Of a stretch of DNA of 53,024 bases, positions 51,111-53,024 are shown in pieces. This stretch comes from Apostichopus californicus (taxonomy: Eukaryota; Echinodermata; Holothuroidea; Aspidochirotida; Stichopodidae): positions 1 to 53,024 of the forward strand of contig JAIPMN010002554.1 in NCBI GenBank assembly GCA_020650975.1. The letters are read 5' to 3'. The notes below the pieces were generated by a model. The model ran no database searches and had not been told where the DNA came from. It was given only the letters and a program-made list of their open reading frames with translations. The position numbers and the translations under genes are program-made. The stretch's first letter is position 1, and each line of letters begins with the position of its first letter.

Positions 51111-53024
51111 GATAAGTCGGGTGTTTGGCCTAATCCAAACAATATTGTGTCCTCAAGCTAAACAAGCGTTACGGGAGTTTTCGTACGATTTCATTGCTGC
51201 AAAGGAATTTTCAGTATTTTAACACAGTGGGTTATTAAAAGTAACACATGGCCCTTTCTTTGCGTGCTTTAATAACCTCATGAATGAAAGATTGTGAAGT
51301 TTTATTATTTTCTTCTTATCAGTAGGTCATCTGAAAAGAGAGTATATACCTGTGTATGATATAAGGGTGACCGGATTTCGGCGTGGCTTATTATCGTGGC
51401 CAAACTCATATGGTCACACGTGTTCACTCGATTATACCAAAGAGCCACTACTCACGATATATCAAAGCAACGTAGATTCTTTTGTTTCGTCCGGTAAACA
51501 TATGAAGTTAATGCTTAATCGTTATTAATGAGGAGTTCGGTGAATTAAAGTGACATCCTACATTTTTATGTACATTAGTTAGGCCTATATATTTTTCCAT
51601 AAATTTTATAATGGTATCACCGGGTTTCGACAAAATAAGCGCAAAAGGCAACTTTTAACTTTTGCTGATCATTGAAGTAATGATGGGATTTCTTTTTTCA
51701 TGTATGAAACACATCCATTTAACTCAATGGGTCTATCCAGGGTCTATCTAACAATTCCATCAACTCCTGTCCCCTCGAACTCCCAATAGAGCAAATTGCC
51801 TGCGTGGCCTTGCTTGCTTAGCATGGCTTTGTACATTTATTAATGAAACATCGACCAACAGAAAGAAAATAAGTAACCTGCGCGAGCCACGGCGTAACCC
51901 TGTTCGCAACGTTTTAGTTATTTCATTAGCCTATTGTTTTTTATGCAGCACAGTTAGTCAAAAGGAGCTATATACTACCAGTCATATGCGAGTATTTTTT
52001 GTGATGCCAACATTATTTATTGATTTTAACAAAAATCGTGTAAAAATGCACTCGCGAAGCAGAGATTAAAACAATGTAGTATAAAAGTATATAGGTACTT
52101 ACGTATATAATGTACCAAGTGGCTTCAGTGATCCGAAGACTTTACGTAATTCAAAATTGATCATTGCAAGCATATATGATACCTTTAGAAGAACTGAGTG
52201 GTGCGTTATATTTTTTTTTCAATTTCATCCCAATTATACATTATGTGTCACATGTCGGTTAATATCATCAGTAAAGTTGGCCCTAATTTTAAGCGCCCTA
52301 AATAGGGCCTAACTTTATAAACAGAGTACAGAGAAGATCCAGACTTTACGCTTTGCGACTTGTCGGGATGGAAAATACATATTGCAAGTTGTCGTCGTCT
52401 AGGCTCACCACTACCAGAGACAAATACATAGTCTTGTGTTATGAAGCAATGAAGTTGTTTTCATACGGTTGTACTTGACCGGACGAAGGGACTTTTTAGC
52501 CCAATTTTATGAACCCAATTGGTATCAAATTTATGTTGTGGTCAGAATGGAACATCACTGTGGAGTGGAGAAGGTTATTCAACTGACATGTAACCCGCTA
52601 CTATGCTTCTGTTGAGTAGTGGTGTAGCGCCATCATATTTGTGGTATACTTAATTTTTATAAGCAAAAAATGCTCTAAATTTGAATATTTTATCATACGT
52701 TGACAACAGAAACGGTCATTTACAAAGTTTCATTAATGCAAAAGTGGAATATATTTTGGTTCTAAATGGTTTGTAGATAAGTTGTACCCGGACCGTACAC
52801 AACAATTCGGCAATGAGGATAGGATTAATTTAAGAAAGAAACAAATTAAAGCTACGTATTAGAAAGAGACGCAAAATTACTATTATTTTTTTACCTGAAC
52901 CGGAATAAAGGAGGAATTTTAATTGCTGTATGAAATTCAATTTACGGAAGCTTCAAATATATATGTACTATGTTTCATTCTTTCTGTTATGGCACGTGTT
53001 AGCCATGGTTTGTATTGAAGAAAT
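51111..53024. other. Upstream intergenic, no gene recognised
   Basis: No exon, RNA gene or repeat array recognised up to the window end. AT-rich throughout. Confidence 0.4.

Overview
The window is animal nuclear DNA: AT-rich, with spliced genes, long introns, tRNA-derived SINEs, non-LTR retrotransposon debris, minisatellites and one 10-base assembly gap (20545-20554). The two genes I can identify are deuterostome-like. Frequent TAGGCCTA words, SINE architecture and a dispersed TTTGACCTC-rich repeat fit an echinoderm best. I cannot fix the class from sequence alone.

Right half (about 26.7-51.1 kb, minus strand): a complete receptor-activated Smad of the BMP branch (Smad1/5/8). Five coding exons encode 452 residues: MH1 (47388-46989), linker (37733-37506 and 35209-35102) and MH2 (33343-33122 and 32151-31751). 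All four coding introns are phase 1, so each internal exon is a multiple of three. The MH1 exon probably carries 154 nt of 5' leader with two overlapping upstream ORFs. A non-coding first exon and promoter are inferred near 50.6-51.1 kb. The 3' UTR may run about 5 kb to a polyadenylation signal at 26755-26750.

Middle (about 20.75-25.95 kb, minus strand): the copper chaperone ATOX1 in three coding exons, the first encoding only three residues. It lies tandemly downstream of the Smad.

Left 20 kb is accessory-looking. It contains a 5'-truncated, frameshifted retrotransposon (1749-2680, minus) and fragments of an unrecognised plus-strand gene (exons from 2792 to 6682, AATAAA at 6764). These are followed by a SINE cluster including a tail-to-tail pair (6343-7655), and then a dense set of unusual 'iterated word' arrays, each made from one degenerate 8-16 bp word. 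The most interesting object is 9891-14142. It is bounded by 21-bp inverted repeats (20/21 identical), and its two ends are both built of CCCACA/TGTGGG words, with a second matching motif at the same distance (61-62 bp) from each end. I read it as a ~4.25 kb non-autonomous DNA element whose subterminal regions are word arrays. Smaller fold-back elements (15324-15447; 8013-8077) and a 48-bp minisatellite (17269-17697) lie beside it.

Functionally, the Smad transduces BMP receptor signals to the nucleus and ATOX1 delivers Cu(I) to secretory-pathway ATPases. I see no direct functional link between them.
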